DNA from: Kribbella steppae
Lineage (GTDB): Bacteria; Actinomycetota; Actinomycetes; Propionibacteriales; Kribbellaceae
Assembly (NCBI RefSeq): GCF_004342025.1
Contig: NZ_SLWN01000008.1
Span: forward strand, 233,569 to 297,568
Reading direction: 5' to 3'
Length of the DNA stretch: 64,000 nt
The translations under genes and the position numbers were made by a program. Shown here piece by piece: positions 7,288 through 17,460 of this stretch; position 1 is the first letter of the stretch, and every line of letters begins with the position of its first letter. The notes beneath the pieces were generated by a model that was given only the letters and a program-made list of their open reading frames with translations, did not search any database and had not been told where the DNA came from.

Positions 7288-9582
7288 GTGGTCGAGGACC
7301 ATTCCGCCAGTGCGGAATTCACAGGAGCTGAGCTCACAGGCGACGGCGCAGCGGAATTCAGGCCGGGGGTCACCCCGGAGCCAGGTCCGGTGCCACGGGC
7401 CGAACCCGTCGCCGATCCAACCCCATCACGTCCGAACCTCCCAGCACAGGAGGACCTCGGCTACCCGGCGCCCCGTCTCGACGGGTACCGCTCTGACGGC
7501 TATCGCTCCGATCTCGAGCGCGCGGCCACGGGTCTCCCTGGCGCGACGCCCGAGCCGGCCGCGGGTACGCCGTACTTCGGTGCCGCACCGGCGGTCGCCG
7601 ACAACCTGAGGTACGCCGACGTACAGAACGACAAGTACTCGGTCGACCTCCCTAGGGCAGAGCGCTTCGGCGCTGCGCCGGACCGTCGTCCCGCGAGCGA
7701 GAGCGCAGCCGGCTTCGGCAGCGACCGGCAACCCACCTTTGGTGGCGAGCAGCACCAGGCACCTCAATACAACGTTGGCGACCACCAGGCCGCCGGGTAC
7801 GGCGGCGACCAGCCGGCGGCTCAGTACAGCGGCGCCCCCCAGCCTCCTCAGCACGGCGGTGAGCGCCAGGCGCCGGGGTTCGCGAGTGGGGAACCGGCCG
7901 GAGCGGTGCGGAATGAGGGTGATGAGCGTGTGGACAACAGGAGCACTACGGACCAACAGGTGGAAGCGGCCGGACCGGTGATGGATCTCGGTGACGCCTG
8001 GACCCGCGTGCTCGCGGGCCTCCCGCCGAACCAACGCGCCTGGCTGACCAACTCGCGGCCGGTCACGCTGCACGAGAGCACCGCCATCGTCGCGGTGCCC
8101 GACGACTTCACCCGCGGTCAGCTCGAGACCCGGCTCCGCCCGGACCTCGAACGGATACTGACCGAGAGCTTCGGCCGTGACATCCGGATCGCAGTGACCG
8201 TCGACCCGTCGCTCGACCCCGAGCTGCGCGAACAGCAGTCCCAGCAGCAAGCACCGCAGCAGCCGCTTCAACAGTCGCAGCCGCAGCCCGTCGTCCGCGA
8301 GCCGCTGCGGACCGACGGCGCGTACCAGCCGACGATCCAGTCCGCGCTGACCGAGCCCGACGCCGGGCAGCAGTACGGTCAGCCCGCCCCGCAGCGCCAG
8401 GAGCCAACCCAACACTTCGACCAGCAGACCGGTCACGCGCCTCAGCTCGGTGCACCTCAGCGGCCGTTCGGCCACCCACTCGGCTCGGTCGCACCGCCGC
8501 CGAACGGATCGGTCCCGACCCAACCGGCTACCGAAGCACAGGGTGAGGCCCGGCTGAATCCGAAGTACACCTTCGAGACCTTCGTCATCGGCAGCTCGAA
8601 CCGCTTCGCCCACGCCGCCGCGGTCGCGGTCGCCGAGGCGCCGGGCAAGGCCTACAACCCGCAGCTGATCTACGGCGACTCCGGTCTGGGCAAGACCCAC
8701 CTGCTGCACGCGATCGGGCACTACGTCCGCAGTCTCTACACCGGGGCCCGGGTTCGGTACGTCTCCAGCGAAGAGTTCACCAACGACTTCATCAACGCGA
8801 TCCGCGACGACAAGGCGTCCCAGTTCCAGCGCCGGTACCGCGATGTCGACGTCCTGCTGATCGACGACATCCAGTTCCTCGAGGGCAAGATCCAGACCCA
8901 GGAGGAGTTCTTCCACACCTTCAACACGCTGCACAACGCGAACAAGCAGATCGTGATCAGCTCCGACCGGGCGCCGAAACGCCTGGAGGCGCTGGAGGAC
9001 CGGCTGCGGAACCGGTTCGAGTGGGGTCTCATCACCGACATCCAGCCGCCCGACCTGGAGACCCGGATCGCGATCCTGCGGAAGAAGGCGGCCACCGAGC
9101 GGCTGACCGCGCCGCCGGAGGTGCTGGAGTTCATTGCCAGCAAGGTGCAGACGAACATCCGTGAGCTCGAGGGCGCACTGATCCGGGTCACCGCGTTCGC
9201 CAGCCTGAACCGGCAGCCGGTCGACCTGAGCCTGGCCGAGATCGTGCTGAAGGACCTGATCCCGGAAGGCAGCAAGCCCGAGGTGACGGCGAGCATGATC
9301 ATGGGCCAGACCGCCTCGTACTTCGGTCTGTCGATCGACGACCTGTGTGGTTCCAGCCGGAGCCGCGTACTGGTGACCGCCCGGCAGATCGCCATGTACC
9401 TGTGCCGCGAGCTGACCGATCTGTCGCTGCCGAAGATCGGCCAGCAGTTCGGCGGCCGCGACCACACCACCGTGATGCACGCCGAGCGGAAGATCCGTCA
9501 GCTCATGTCGGAGCGGCGCAGCGTGTTCAACCAGGTGACCGAACTGACCAACCGGATCAAGCACCAGGCCAAGCAGCAATGA
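7288..9582 (+). CDS. dnaA: Chromosomal replication initiator DnaA with unusual N-terminal extension
   Basis: This is the replication initiator ATPase. Recognisable domain I begins only at about residue 232 ([14 protein letters not shown]) and is followed by a Gln-rich linker (about 320-420). The AAA+ module has Walker [10 protein letters not shown] at 463-471 and Walker [16 protein letters not shown]. The C-terminal DNA-binding signature [11 protein letters not shown] is at 725-735. The total of 764 residues exceeds typical actinobacterial DnaA by the 231-residue Gly/Gln/Pro-rich extension. The GTG at 7288 has GGGGAG at 5-nt spacing, whereas the internal ATG at 7981 has no well-placed ribosome site, so the long form is preferred. 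A DnaA box (TGTGGACAA) occurs inside the extension near 7930. Confidence 0.96.
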   Translation: MVEDHSASAEFTGAELTGDGAAEFRPGVTPEPGPVPRAEPVADPTPSRPNLPAQEDLGYPAPRLDGYRSDGYRSDLERAATGLPGATPEPAAGTPYFGAAPAVADNLRYADVQNDKYSVDLPRAERFGAAPDRRPASESAAGFGSDRQPTFGGEQHQAPQYNVGDHQAAGYGGDQPAAQYSGAPQPPQHGGERQAPGFASGEPAGAVRNEGDERVDNRSTTDQQVEAAGPVMDLGDAWTRVLAGLPPNQRAWLTNSRPVTLHESTAIVAVPDDFTRGQLETRLRPDLERILTESFGRDIRIAVTVDPSLDPELREQQSQQQAPQQPLQQSQPQPVVREPLRTDGAYQPTIQSALTEPDAGQQYGQPAPQRQEPTQHFDQQTGHAPQLGAPQRPFGHPLGSVAPPPNGSVPTQPATEAQGEARLNPKYTFETFVIGSSNRFAHAAAVAVAEAPGKAYNPQLIYGDSGLGKTHLLHAIGHYVRSLYTGARVRYVSSEEFTNDFINAIRDDKASQFQRRYRDVDVLLIDDIQFLEGKIQTQEEFFHTFNTLHNANKQIVISSDRAPKRLEALEDRLRNRFEWGLITDIQPPDLETRIAILRKKAATERLTAPPEVLEFIASKVQTNIRELEGALIRVTAFASLNRQPVDLSLAEIVLKDLIPEGSKPEVTASMIMGQTASYFGLSIDDLCGSSRSRVLVTARQIAMYLCRELTDLSLPKIGQQFGGRDHTTVMHAERKIRQLMSERRSVFNQVTELTNRIKHQAKQQ

Positions 9583-10099
9583 GCCTCGCGGTCGTGGATC
9601 GCGTCGAAGTGCTTTGTACTCCGAGCGCTACGACGCGGTCACACGAACCACACAGGCTGGGGATACGTCTGTGGATAACTGTGGGTATTGCGGTGGACAC
9701 ATCGGTGTGTGCTGTGGATTCGCTGTGGGGACAGAATCCGTCATCACCAGGCGTCCCAAGCCCAAGCGAGATTCGTCCACACACCGTCCCCAGGCCGAAA
9801 TGGCACCTGACCTGCGAAGTCGTCGCTTTTCCACAGTATCCACCGGTGCTAAGAACCCTATGGAATCTGTAGAGAGTTCCCAGTCCACAAAACGATCGAG
9901 CGGCCCAACCTGGGGAAAACCCCACTCTCGCGCCGGCTGGCAGGACCTGTCAGGCTGTCCTCAGAGCACGAGACGCAGACACCAGGAACGACGCCGACGC
10001 GACCCGCCCGAAGCGCCACGTCACGCCCGGTTGGCGCACATCACACTTGTCCGTGGCAGGATCTGCCTGGCACACAGCCGAATCAGGAGGCACCCAGCG
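9583..10099. other. Probable oriC core: dnaA-dnaN intergenic region
   Basis: This 517-bp non-coding region has clustered DnaA-box-like sequences: a perfect TGTGGATAA at 9670, TGTGGATTC at 9713, TCGTCCACA at 9773, TTTTCCACA at 9827, GTATCCACC at 9836 and CAGTCCACA at 9881. In Streptomyces and many actinobacteria oriC lies between dnaA and dnaN, so this is the leading origin candidate. The rest holds the dnaN promoter and an AGGAGG ribosome site at 10085. Confidence 0.75.
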
Positions 10100-11245
10100 G
10101 TGAAGTTTCGCGTCGAGCGCGACGTACTGGCCGAGTCGGTGGCCTGGGCCGCGCGCAGTTTGCCCAGTCGTCCCAGCGTCCCGATCCTTGCCGGCCTTCT
10201 GGTCGAGGCCGAGGACGGGCAGATCACCCTGTCCGGCTTCGACTACGAGACCTCGGTCCGGGTCACCGTGCCCGCGCAGGTGGCCGACAGCGGTAAGTGC
10301 CTGATCTCTGGCCGGCTCGTCGCCGACATCTCGAAGAGTCTTCCGAACCAGCCCGTGGACATCGCCGTGGACGGCGCGAAGGCGCAACTGACCTGCGGCA
10401 GTTCGCGGTTCACGCTCCAAACGCTTCCCACAGAGGAATATCCGGCTCTGCCGGAGCTTCCGGCCGCGAGCGGGACCGTGAAGGCTGACGTTTTCGCCCA
10501 GGCAGTCGCCCAGGTGGTGACCGCGGCTGGTCGCGAGGACACCCTGCCGGTGCTGACCGGCGTCCGGGTCGAGATCGAGGGATCCACGATCTCGCTGCTC
10601 GCCACCGACCGCTACCGGCTGGCGATCCGTGAACTCGAGTGGAACCCGCAGTCCCCCGACGCGTCCGCGGCGGCTCTGGTGCCGGCCCGGGTGCTGTCCG
10701 AGACCGCGAAGGCGATGACCGGGTCGGACGTGATCGTCTCGCTGGCCGCGCCGGGTACCGGCGACGGCATCGTCGGCTTCGAGGGCGAGGTGTCCGGTGG
10801 CAACCGGCGCGCCACCACCCGGCTGCTGGACGGCGAGTTCCCGAAGGTGCGCGGCATCATCCCGACCGACTCGGCGATCGCGACAAGGGTGCGGATCGAC
10901 ACCGCGACGCTGGTCGAGGCGGTGAAGCGGGTCGCCCTGGTCGCGGAGCGGAACGCGCCGGTGCGGTTGACCTTCAGCGAGGACGGCGTGACCCTCGACG
11001 CCGGCAGCGGTGACGAGGCGCAAGCATCCGAGTCGATCGAGGCCCGGGTCTTGGGTGATCCGGTTACTGTCGGCTTCAACCCGACGTACCTGCTCGACGG
11101 GCTGAACGCGATCGGTACGCCGGTCGCGCACCTGGCCTTCACGCAGGCGACGAAGCCGGCCGAGCTGACCGGTGTGCGGGACTTCGACGGCGACCCGATC
11201 AGCGAGTTCCGGTACGTGCTGATGCCGGTCCGCCTGAACAGCTGA
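10100..11245 (+). CDS. dnaN: DNA polymerase III sliding clamp, beta subunit
   Basis: The 381-residue clamp forms the dimeric ring that tethers DNA polymerase III. The start at GTG 10100 gives (M)KFRVERDVLAESVAWAAR and is preceded by AGGAGG at 9-nt spacing. Open sequence further upstream is only the origin region. The three clamp domains are visible, ending in the characteristic EFRYVLMPVRLNS. Family length is normal. Confidence 0.97.
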   Translation: MKFRVERDVLAESVAWAARSLPSRPSVPILAGLLVEAEDGQITLSGFDYETSVRVTVPAQVADSGKCLISGRLVADISKSLPNQPVDIAVDGAKAQLTCGSSRFTLQTLPTEEYPALPELPAASGTVKADVFAQAVAQVVTAAGREDTLPVLTGVRVEIEGSTISLLATDRYRLAIRELEWNPQSPDASAAALVPARVLSETAKAMTGSDVIVSLAAPGTGDGIVGFEGEVSGGNRRATTRLLDGEFPKVRGIIPTDSAIATRVRIDTATLVEAVKRVALVAERNAPVRLTFSEDGVTLDAGSGDEAQASESIEARVLGDPVTVGFNPTYLLDGLNAIGTPVAHLAFTQATKPAELTGVRDFDGDPISEFRYVLMPVRLNS

Positions 11246-11272
11246 AAGCCAACAGAACAAGGGGATTTCACG

Positions 11273-12190
11273 ATGGAGCTCGGCCTTGTCGGTCTCGGCA
11301 AGATGGGCGGCAACATGCGCCAGCGGATCCGCAACGCCGGCCATACCGTGGTCGGGTTCGATCACAACCCGGACATCTCCGACGCCAAGGACCTGGCCGA
11401 CATGGTCGGCAAGCTCACCGCCTCCGACCAGCCGAAGGTCGTCTGGGTGATGGTGCCGGTGCAGGCCATCGATCCGGTCATCACCGAGCTGGCCGAGTTG
11501 CTCTCCCCCGGCGACATCGTGATCGACGGCGGCAACAGCCGCTGGACCGATGACACCCGTCGCGGTGCACAGCTCGCCGAGAAGGACATCAAGTTCGTCG
11601 ACTGCGGTGTCTCCGGCGGTGTCTGGGGTCTCGAGAACGGCTACGCGCTGATGTGCGGCGGCGACAACGACACGATCGCGACGCTGATGCCGATCTTCAC
11701 CGCGCTCAAGCCCGAGGGTGACTTCGGGTTCGTGCACGCCGGCAAGGTCGGCGCCGGGCACTTCAGCAAGATGGTTCACAACGGCATCGAGTACGCGATC
11801 ATGCAGGCGTACGCCGAGGGTTTCGAGCTGCTCGAGGCCGCGGACATCGTGGACAACGTGCCGGAGACGTTCGAGTCCTGGCGCGAGGGCACCGTGATCC
11901 GGTCCTGGCTGCTGGACCTGATGGTGAACGCCCTCCAGGAAGACACCCACCTGGACAAGATCCGCGGGTACGCCGAGGACTCCGGCGAGGGCCGGTGGAC
12001 CGTCGAGGCCGCGATCGACCACGCCGTACCGGTGCCGGCCATCGCCGCGTCGCTGTTCGCCCGGTTCGCGTCCCGGCAGGAGGACTCGCCGGCGATGAAG
12101 GCGATCGCCGCGATGCGCAACCAGTTCGGCGGGCACGCGGTGAAGGGTGCCGAGGACCCGTCGTACGCCACACCGCCGATCAAGCACTGA
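11273..12190 (+). CDS. gnd: 6-phosphogluconate dehydrogenase, decarboxylating (short form)
   Basis: This 305-residue enzyme oxidatively decarboxylates 6-phosphogluconate to ribulose 5-phosphate in the pentose phosphate pathway. The Rossmann motif [12 protein letters not shown] is at the N-terminus. [10 protein letters not shown] and the catalytic-lysine region [14 protein letters not shown] are present. The short form, roughly 300 rather than 470 residues, is the type commonly annotated as NAD-dependent. It lies between dnaN and recF, as in streptomycetes and relatives, and ends one base before the recF start. Confidence 0.94.
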   Translation: MELGLVGLGKMGGNMRQRIRNAGHTVVGFDHNPDISDAKDLADMVGKLTASDQPKVVWVMVPVQAIDPVITELAELLSPGDIVIDGGNSRWTDDTRRGAQLAEKDIKFVDCGVSGGVWGLENGYALMCGGDNDTIATLMPIFTALKPEGDFGFVHAGKVGAGHFSKMVHNGIEYAIMQAYAEGFELLEAADIVDNVPETFESWREGTVIRSWLLDLMVNALQEDTHLDKIRGYAEDSGEGRWTVEAAIDHAVPVPAIAASLFARFASRQEDSPAMKAIAAMRNQFGGHAVKGAEDPSYATPPIKH

Positions 12191-12191
12191 G

Positions 12192-13331
12192 GTGTATGTC
12201 ACCGCCCTGGGTCTGGTCGACTTCCGGTCCTACCCACAGGCGGAGGTCCAGCTCACCCCGGGCGTGACGGCCTTCGTCGGACCGAACGGCCACGGCAAGA
12301 CCAACCTGGTCGAGGCGATCCACTACACCGCGACCCTCGGTTCGCACCGGGTGGCGAACGACGCACCGCTGGTGCGAGCCGGTGCCAGCAGAGCGATCGT
12401 GCGCACGGAGATCCGTAGCCAGTACGACCGGGACGTGGTCGTCGAGCTGGAAATCAATCCTGGGAAGGCAAATCGGGCCCGGGTGAACCGATCGCCGGTG
12501 CCGCGGCCGCGGGAAGTGCTCGGACTGCTCCGCACGGTGCTGTTCGCCCCCGAGGACCTCGCCCTGGTGAAGGGCGATCCGTCCGAACGGCGCCGGTTCC
12601 TGGACGAGTTGCTCACCCTCCGGTCGCCGCGGATGGCCGGCGTACGGCAGGACTACGACCGGGTGCTCAAGCAGCGGAACTCGTTGCTGCGCAGCGCGTC
12701 GATGGCCCGTCGGCAGAACCGTTCGAGCGCGGCCGAGGGCCAACTGCGCACGTTGGAGGTGTGGAACTCGCACCTCGCCCGGGCCGGGTCCGAACTCCTC
12801 GCGACCAGGCTCGAGTTGCTGGAATCCCTTCGCCCGTTGGTTTCCAGCTCGTACGACGCTGTTGCCCGAGGCAAGGGTGATGCGCGGCTGGAGTACAAGT
12901 CGTCGATCGCCCTCGAGCCCGGCGTGGTGTCGAGGGACCAGCTGTCCGAGGTGATCCTGAACGCGGTGCAGGAGAAGCGGCAGGACGAGCTGGAGCGCGG
13001 GGTGTCGCTGGTCGGTCCGCACCGCGACGACGTCGTACTCGGGCTCGGGGACTTGCCTGCGAAGGGGTATGCGAGTCACGGTGAGTCGTGGTCGTTCGCG
13101 CTCGCGCTGCGGCTGGCGTCGTACGAACTGCTCAGAGCGGATGGGGGTGAGCCGGTGCTGATCCTGGACGACGTGTTCGCGGAGCTGGACTCCCAGCGCC
13201 GCAACCGGCTGGCCGAGCTGGTCGCTCCGGCCGAGCAGGTGCTGGTGACCGCGGCGGTGGGCGCTGACGTGCCCGCTGAACTCAGTGGAGCGCGCTTCGA
13301 CGTCGGCGATGGGGCCGTCACCCGTGCCTGA
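12192..13331 (+). CDS. recF: DNA replication and repair protein RecF
   Basis: This 379-residue SMC-like ATPase loads RecA at gaps together with RecO and RecR. The start at GTG 12192 gives (M)[15 protein letters not shown], the standard RecF opening. Walker A GPNGHGKT is at 30-37, and the signature and Walker B ([13 protein letters not shown]) lie near the C-terminus. It begins one base after the gnd stop, and its 3' end overlaps the dciA-like gene. Confidence 0.95.
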   Translation: MYVTALGLVDFRSYPQAEVQLTPGVTAFVGPNGHGKTNLVEAIHYTATLGSHRVANDAPLVRAGASRAIVRTEIRSQYDRDVVVELEINPGKANRARVNRSPVPRPREVLGLLRTVLFAPEDLALVKGDPSERRRFLDELLTLRSPRMAGVRQDYDRVLKQRNSLLRSASMARRQNRSSAAEGQLRTLEVWNSHLARAGSELLATRLELLESLRPLVSSSYDAVARGKGDARLEYKSSIALEPGVVSRDQLSEVILNAVQEKRQDELERGVSLVGPHRDDVVLGLGDLPAKGYASHGESWSFALALRLASYELLRADGGEPVLILDDVFAELDSQRRNRLAELVAPAEQVLVTAAVGADVPAELSGARFDVGDGAVTRA

Positions 13332-13890
13332 ACCCCGGAATTCCTCTGAGAGCGGCTTCGAGAGCGAGGCGGCTCCGGATCGTCCGGGTGAACCTGAGCA
13401 CGACAAGCAAGGGCTGGACCTGGCGAAATCCCTCGCCGGACGGCTGAAGGGCATGAGCCCGGTCAAGCCGGTCAAGCGACGCAAGCGGCCGCGGATCGAC
13501 GGCGCGCAGATCAGCAGCGCCCGCCCGGACGACCGGGATCCGCAGAAGCTGACCAACACCCTCGGCCGGCTGATGCGCGACCAGGGCTGGGAGGTCGACG
13601 TCGCCGTACACGGCGTGATGGCCCGCTGGCCGTCGATCGTCGGCCCGGAGATGGCCGAGCACTGCAAGCCGGAGAGCTACCAGGACACCGAGCTCACTGT
13701 CCGCACCGACTCCACCGCCTGGGCCACGCAGCTCAAGATGCTCGCCCCGGACCTGGTCCGACGCCTCAACGCGGAACTCGGCGACGGCACCGTCACCCGG
13801 GTCAACGTGCAAGGCCCGCACGCCCCCAGTTGGCGCAAGGGCCCGCGCACGGTCCGCGGCGGCCGTGGCCCCCGCGACACCTACGGCTGA
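13309..13890 (+). CDS. DUF721 (DciA-like) protein
   Basis: This is a 193-residue protein of the DUF721 family, whose DciA members recruit the replicative helicase. The N-terminal ~60 residues are polar. The conserved domain runs from about [20 protein letters not shown] to [27 protein letters not shown]. The gene overlaps the recF 3' end. The start is uncertain: ATG at 13309 was chosen, with GTG at 13285 and 13324 as alternatives. Its place between recF and gyrB is standard in actinobacteria. Confidence 0.88.
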   Translation: MGPSPVPEPRNSSESGFESEAAPDRPGEPEHDKQGLDLAKSLAGRLKGMSPVKPVKRRKRPRIDGAQISSARPDDRDPQKLTNTLGRLMRDQGWEVDVAVHGVMARWPSIVGPEMAEHCKPESYQDTELTVRTDSTAWATQLKMLAPDLVRRLNAELGDGTVTRVNVQGPHAPSWRKGPRTVRGGRGPRDTYG

Positions 13891-13956
13891 CCAACTCGGC
13901 CACGTGGTGAGAGCGAATTGCGAGAGCGACCCGACGCTCCCCTAGGATCGGGCGCG

Positions 13957-15285
13957 ATGCGCACGATCGTCGATGGCTTCCGTGAGATGGTCCACCTGAT
14001 CGGAGACTCCTTCCGGCTCTGGTGGCGCAACCTGCTGCCCATGACGACCTGGTTCCTGGCCGGGTACGTCGGCTTCAAACTGAGCATGAGCAGCGCGATC
14101 TGGCTGGCCGAGCACTCGCACTCCAGCATCGGCGTCGGCGTGTTCGCCACCGGCGTACTGATGCAGATCGCCGCGTACGTCGGGATGATCCGGGCCTGTG
14201 CGACGTCGCTGTACCGCTGGCGGGACGCGGCGAGCAACAAGGCGGAGGAGACCTCGGACCCGACCCAGCAGGGCCTGATGGAACTGCTGGCCGTCACCCT
14301 GCTGCCGCTGGTCGCGGTGTGGTCGGCCTGGGGGTACCTCGAAGGTCAGGTGTCGCAGCTCACCGTCAGCAACCTGGTGCAGCGCGGCCTGCAGCCAGGC
14401 TCCGGGTTCTTCGACCTCGGCGGCGGCGCCTGGCACAAGTACCTGCCGGCGATCGTCATCCTGCTGGTGCTGCGCCGGGTGATCGAGGCGATCGACGACC
14501 GCTGGCCGAGCCGGCCGGCCAAGTTCGCCCAGGTCTGGGCCGAGGCGTTCTTCCTGCTGATCACCGTCGTCGTCACGCCGTTCGCGATCGACGACGCCAA
14601 GGACTGGTTCCAGGAGCGCAGCTTCTGGTACTGGTCGGTCGACTGGTGGAGCGGCCTGAAGGACTTCTTCGCCGGTATCCACATCCCGATCCCGGCCGGT
14701 CTCGAGTTCCTCTGGGGCTTCTTCTGGGAGACCCTCTGGCCGCTGTTCAAGCTCGGCGTCGCCGAGCCGCTGACCTGGCTGGCGATCACCACCGTGGTGT
14801 TCGGCCACCGGGTGCTGTCCGGCGGCGGCGTCGTCCGGGGCACCCGGCTGGAGCGCCGGTTCGGCGGTCAGGTCGAGATCGAGGCGCCGAAGAACCGGAT
14901 CGCCGCGCTCACCAACCAGGCGCCGAACCTGGTGCTCGGCGGGCTGCGGGAGAAGTTCTACCCGACGCTGAACGCGTTCCGGCTGCTGGTGCGGGTCGGG
15001 CCGGTGTTCCTGGGCGTGGTGTGCATGGTCTACACGTTCTGGCTGCTCGGGTCCGACTGGGCGTTCGTCGGGATCCAGCGGCTGATCGGCATCCACGGCG
15101 AACGCTGGGGGCTGATGAACCACGAGATCGCGGCGCTGATCCGGGACGTGATCTTCGAGTCGCTGCGGATCGCGATCCTGGCGGCCGCCTTCGACCTCTG
15201 CATCTCCGTCAGCAGCGAGCGCAGGGCCGAGGCCGCCGCGGCCGAAGCCGAGGCCAAGAAGGCGGAAGCAACAACTCCCGCCTGA
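13957..15285 (+). CDS. Polytopic membrane protein of unknown function
   Basis: I do not recognise the family. The 442-residue product has about seven hydrophobic segments, for example MTTWFLAGYVGFKLSMS, FATGVLMQIAAYVGMI, LLPLVAVWSAWGYL and FLGVVCMVYTFWLLG. It also has an amphipathic Trp-rich stretch (SFWYWSVDWWSG) and an Ala/Glu/Lys-rich C-terminal tail. The ATG at 13957 was preferred over an upstream in-frame start because the extension reads as non-coding. It lies between dciA and gyrB on the plus strand and converges on the three-gene operon at 15304-17107. Confidence 0.85.
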   Translation: MRTIVDGFREMVHLIGDSFRLWWRNLLPMTTWFLAGYVGFKLSMSSAIWLAEHSHSSIGVGVFATGVLMQIAAYVGMIRACATSLYRWRDAASNKAEETSDPTQQGLMELLAVTLLPLVAVWSAWGYLEGQVSQLTVSNLVQRGLQPGSGFFDLGGGAWHKYLPAIVILLVLRRVIEAIDDRWPSRPAKFAQVWAEAFFLLITVVVTPFAIDDAKDWFQERSFWYWSVDWWSGLKDFFAGIHIPIPAGLEFLWGFFWETLWPLFKLGVAEPLTWLAITTVVFGHRVLSGGGVVRGTRLERRFGGQVEIEAPKNRIAALTNQAPNLVLGGLREKFYPTLNAFRLLVRVGPVFLGVVCMVYTFWLLGSDWAFVGIQRLIGIHGERWGLMNHEIAALIRDVIFESLRIAILAAAFDLCISVSSERRAEAAAAEAEAKKAEATTPA

Positions 15286-15303
15286 GTTTCAGCGGCGGGC
15301 GGA

Positions 15304-15873
15304 TCAGGGAGTGATCAGGACCCGGCGGAAGCCCTCGCGGGTCTCGATGCTGACACCGATGACGTGCGGTACGGCTGAGACCGGGACGACGTAGATCTGT
15401 GCGACCTGGGCAGGCTTGTCGATCTCGAACTTGACCTTCTCGTCACTGAAACAGCTGGTCGGCAGTTCCCAGTCGGAGGTGCTGGTCGCCGGTGCCCAGA
15501 CGTTTCCGCGGTCGTCTCGCAGGTTCGCGCTGCAGCTGAAGCCGCCGTCCTTGAGGTAGAGGCCCGGCCGCGGGGTCGCCGTCAGCTTGGCGATCATCAG
15601 GATGCTGCCGGCCGGCGCGTTCATCCCGCCGATCTCCTCCTGCTCGTCGTCGACGATCCGCGTGTACGGCTGCAGCGAGTCCAGCTTCCACTCGACGTCG
15701 CCGATCGTCACCGGGCCGCCGTTGTCGACCCTCTCGTTGACATTGCCCTGGTTCCAGACCTGCTCCTCGTCGCCGAGGTAGACGCTGGTCAGCAGGTACG
15801 CGCTGGTGGCGATCAGTGCCAGCAGCAACGAGATCTGGGCGGCCAGCCGGGCCGCGCGGTTCAGGCCCCTCAT
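15304..15873 (-). CDS. Single-pass membrane protein, third gene of a conserved-looking trio
   Basis: This 189-residue protein has one N-terminal membrane segment (about 8-32, ISLLLALIATSAYLLTSVYL) and an extracytoplasmic domain. That domain contains PVTIGDVEWKLDSLQPY and two Cys (FSCSAN, TSCFSD) that could form a disulfide. Its ATG overlaps the stop of the preceding gene by 4 bp. No family is recognised with confidence; the fold looks like a small beta-sandwich of the DUF4352/telomeric-repeat-factor-like type, which is inference. Confidence 0.8.
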   Translation of the reverse strand: MRGLNRAARLAAQISLLLALIATSAYLLTSVYLGDEEQVWNQGNVNERVDNGGPVTIGDVEWKLDSLQPYTRIVDDEQEEIGGMNAPAGSILMIAKLTATPRPGLYLKDGGFSCSANLRDDRGNVWAPATSTSDWELPTSCFSDEKVKFEIDKPAQVAQIYVVPVSAVPHVIGVSIETREGFRRVLITP

Positions 15874-16472
15874 GACGACGCCACCCGAACCACCGGGTTC
15901 TGCAGCACGTACTGCGCCTCGGCGCCGTCGACGAGCTGCTGTGCGATGTCTTCGCTCGGGATGCCGAGGTCGACTTCGACGTACGAGTTCAGCACGTTGT
16001 AGAACATGCTCGGCCGGAGTTGCAGTGTGAGCCCCTTCAGGTCGGTCGGGTTCACCTCGAAGACGACGGCGCCGGTCTTGGCGAAGCCCGCCTCGGGGAA
16101 GTCGATACCGGAGTCGGTCAGTCCGCCGATCGGCTCGTACACGGTGCCGCCGTCGGCGACCAGTTTGGCGCCGGTGTTGCTCGGCTTCTGGATGCCTCGG
16201 ACGGTGTCCCATTCGAGGGCGACGTACACGCCGTTGGTCTCGATCGGCTTGTCGTCGTCGCTGCCGGACTCCTCGAGCACGCCCTTGGCGAACTTCATCC
16301 GGGTGATGGTCACCGTCGAGTCGCCGTACTTGAGCGCCTCGCCGATGGTGCCGTGCACGACCTCCAGGTTCTGTTCCTCGAACACCTGCTCCGGTGTGGC
16401 GAGCCGGGTCAGGCCGCCGAGCAGGACGAAGAGGACGCCGACGAGGATCGTCGCAGGACGATAGAGCTTCAC
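15870..16472 (-). CDS. Single-pass membrane protein, second gene of the trio
   Basis: This 200-residue protein has an N-terminal membrane segment (ATILVGVLFVLLGGLTRLA) and an extracytoplasmic region predicted to be beta-rich (GDSTVTITRMKFAKG, NGVYVALEWDTVRG, GAVVFEVNPTDLKGLTLQL). It contains no Cys. It overlaps both flanking genes by 4 bp (ATGA), indicating obligate co-translation. Function is unknown. Confidence 0.8.
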   Translation of the reverse strand: MKLYRPATILVGVLFVLLGGLTRLATPEQVFEEQNLEVVHGTIGEALKYGDSTVTITRMKFAKGVLEESGSDDDKPIETNGVYVALEWDTVRGIQKPSNTGAKLVADGGTVYEPIGGLTDSGIDFPEAGFAKTGAVVFEVNPTDLKGLTLQLRPSMFYNVLNSYVEVDLGIPSEDIAQQLVDGAEAQYVLQNPVVRVASS

Positions 16473-17107
16473 TTGTCGTCCTCCTCCGTGACGTCGACGA
16501 CCGCGGGCTTCAGCTGTACGACGGCATCCGGGCGCTCGTTGTGCCAGTACGGATCCTCGTCCGCACCGAGCAGGCCGTTGTCGGACTCGTAGCGCTCACC
16601 TTGGACGCCGATCTCGACCAGGTCGGAGGTGAAGTCGGCCGGCACCTTGAACGTGGTGTAACAGTTCTCCGGCGGAAGCCCGTAGACGATGACCCAGTTC
16701 AGCTCCCCGCGGCAGTTGGCGCCGTTGGAGTCGACGTAGTCCTGGCCGCCGCCCGGTACGAAGACCAGCAGTTTGCCTTGCAGGGAGTCGCTGGTCTGCT
16801 CTTCGCTGTCGATGTTCTTGAGATCGAAGTAGACCCGCAGTTCGGCCTCGGCCTCGCGGTACTCCGACTTCTTCCGGACCCTGATCTCGGCCTTGGTGAA
16901 GTTGTACTCCCACTTGCCGGACTCGACGGTCGCGGGCGCGGTCAGCGTCGGAACCGACCGGCCGACCTTCTCCTTCCAGCCGCCGGTGGCCAGGATCACC
17001 AGGGCGAGCACGACGACGAGGGCGATCGCGATCAGCCATTTGCGCCGGTGCCGGTGAATCACCCGGTCGGCGATCATGGCGTCGATGACGTCGTCGAGAC
17101 TTTCCAC
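16469..17107 (-). CDS. Single-pass membrane protein, first gene of the trio
   Basis: This 212-residue protein has an N-terminal cytoplasmic helix (ESLDDVIDAMIADRVIHRHRRK), a membrane segment (WLIAIALVVVLALVILATGGW) and a beta-rich extracytoplasmic domain with two Cys (NCRGEL, ENCYTTF). The GTG start at 17107 was chosen; an in-frame start at 17146 is possible. It leads an operon with the next two genes, each linked by a 4-bp overlap. All three share the same architecture, suggesting a heteromeric envelope complex. Function is unknown. Confidence 0.8.
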   Translation of the reverse strand: MESLDDVIDAMIADRVIHRHRRKWLIAIALVVVLALVILATGGWKEKVGRSVPTLTAPATVESGKWEYNFTKAEIRVRKKSEYREAEAELRVYFDLKNIDSEEQTSDSLQGKLLVFVPGGGQDYVDSNGANCRGELNWVIVYGLPPENCYTTFKVPADFTSDLVEIGVQGERYESDNGLLGADEDPYWHNERPDAVVQLKPAVVDVTEEDDK

Positions 17108-17460
17108 GGCAGCGATCCTAAGGGTCCGTGGGTGCGCGACGGCCACCTGTCGGCCCGCATCGTGAGTGGTCTGGACCGGTCGGCCGGGTCTCGGTGCTCA
17201 GACCGTCGGTCGCGAGATCCTCGGAGGCCGCTGAGCGCCCGTGAGCGCTTTCTGGCCCCCCACCCGCGAGAGGGGACATGGCGACGAGGGAGAAAAGACG
17301 CCCTGTCCACAGTTTCAGCCGCCTGGTGGCCGGTTCTACTTCAGTCGACAGGTAAGATGGACGGTGTAGGACGAGCCGCACCTCTATCAATACTGTAGGG
17401 GGCGGCTTCCACTGTGCCGCGATGCCTCGTTAACGCGAGGTCCGAGGAGGACAACAGCCG
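17108..17460. promoter_or_regulatory. Divergent intergenic region upstream of gyrB
   Basis: About 350 bp separate the membrane-protein trio (minus) from gyrB (plus). The region must hold promoters for both. No strong -35/-10 pair stands out. An AGGAGGACA ribosome site precedes the gyrB GTG. No other gene is seen. Confidence 0.5.

Noticed and set aside
7426-9579. A 717-codon open frame antisense to dnaA
   Set aside because: It is a shadow of dnaA produced by high GC at third positions; the composition is Arg/Val/Gly-skewed with no domain pattern.
9950-12202. A 750-codon open frame antisense to dnaN and gnd
   Set aside because: It spans two real genes and an intergenic region on the other strand, which a real gene would not do.
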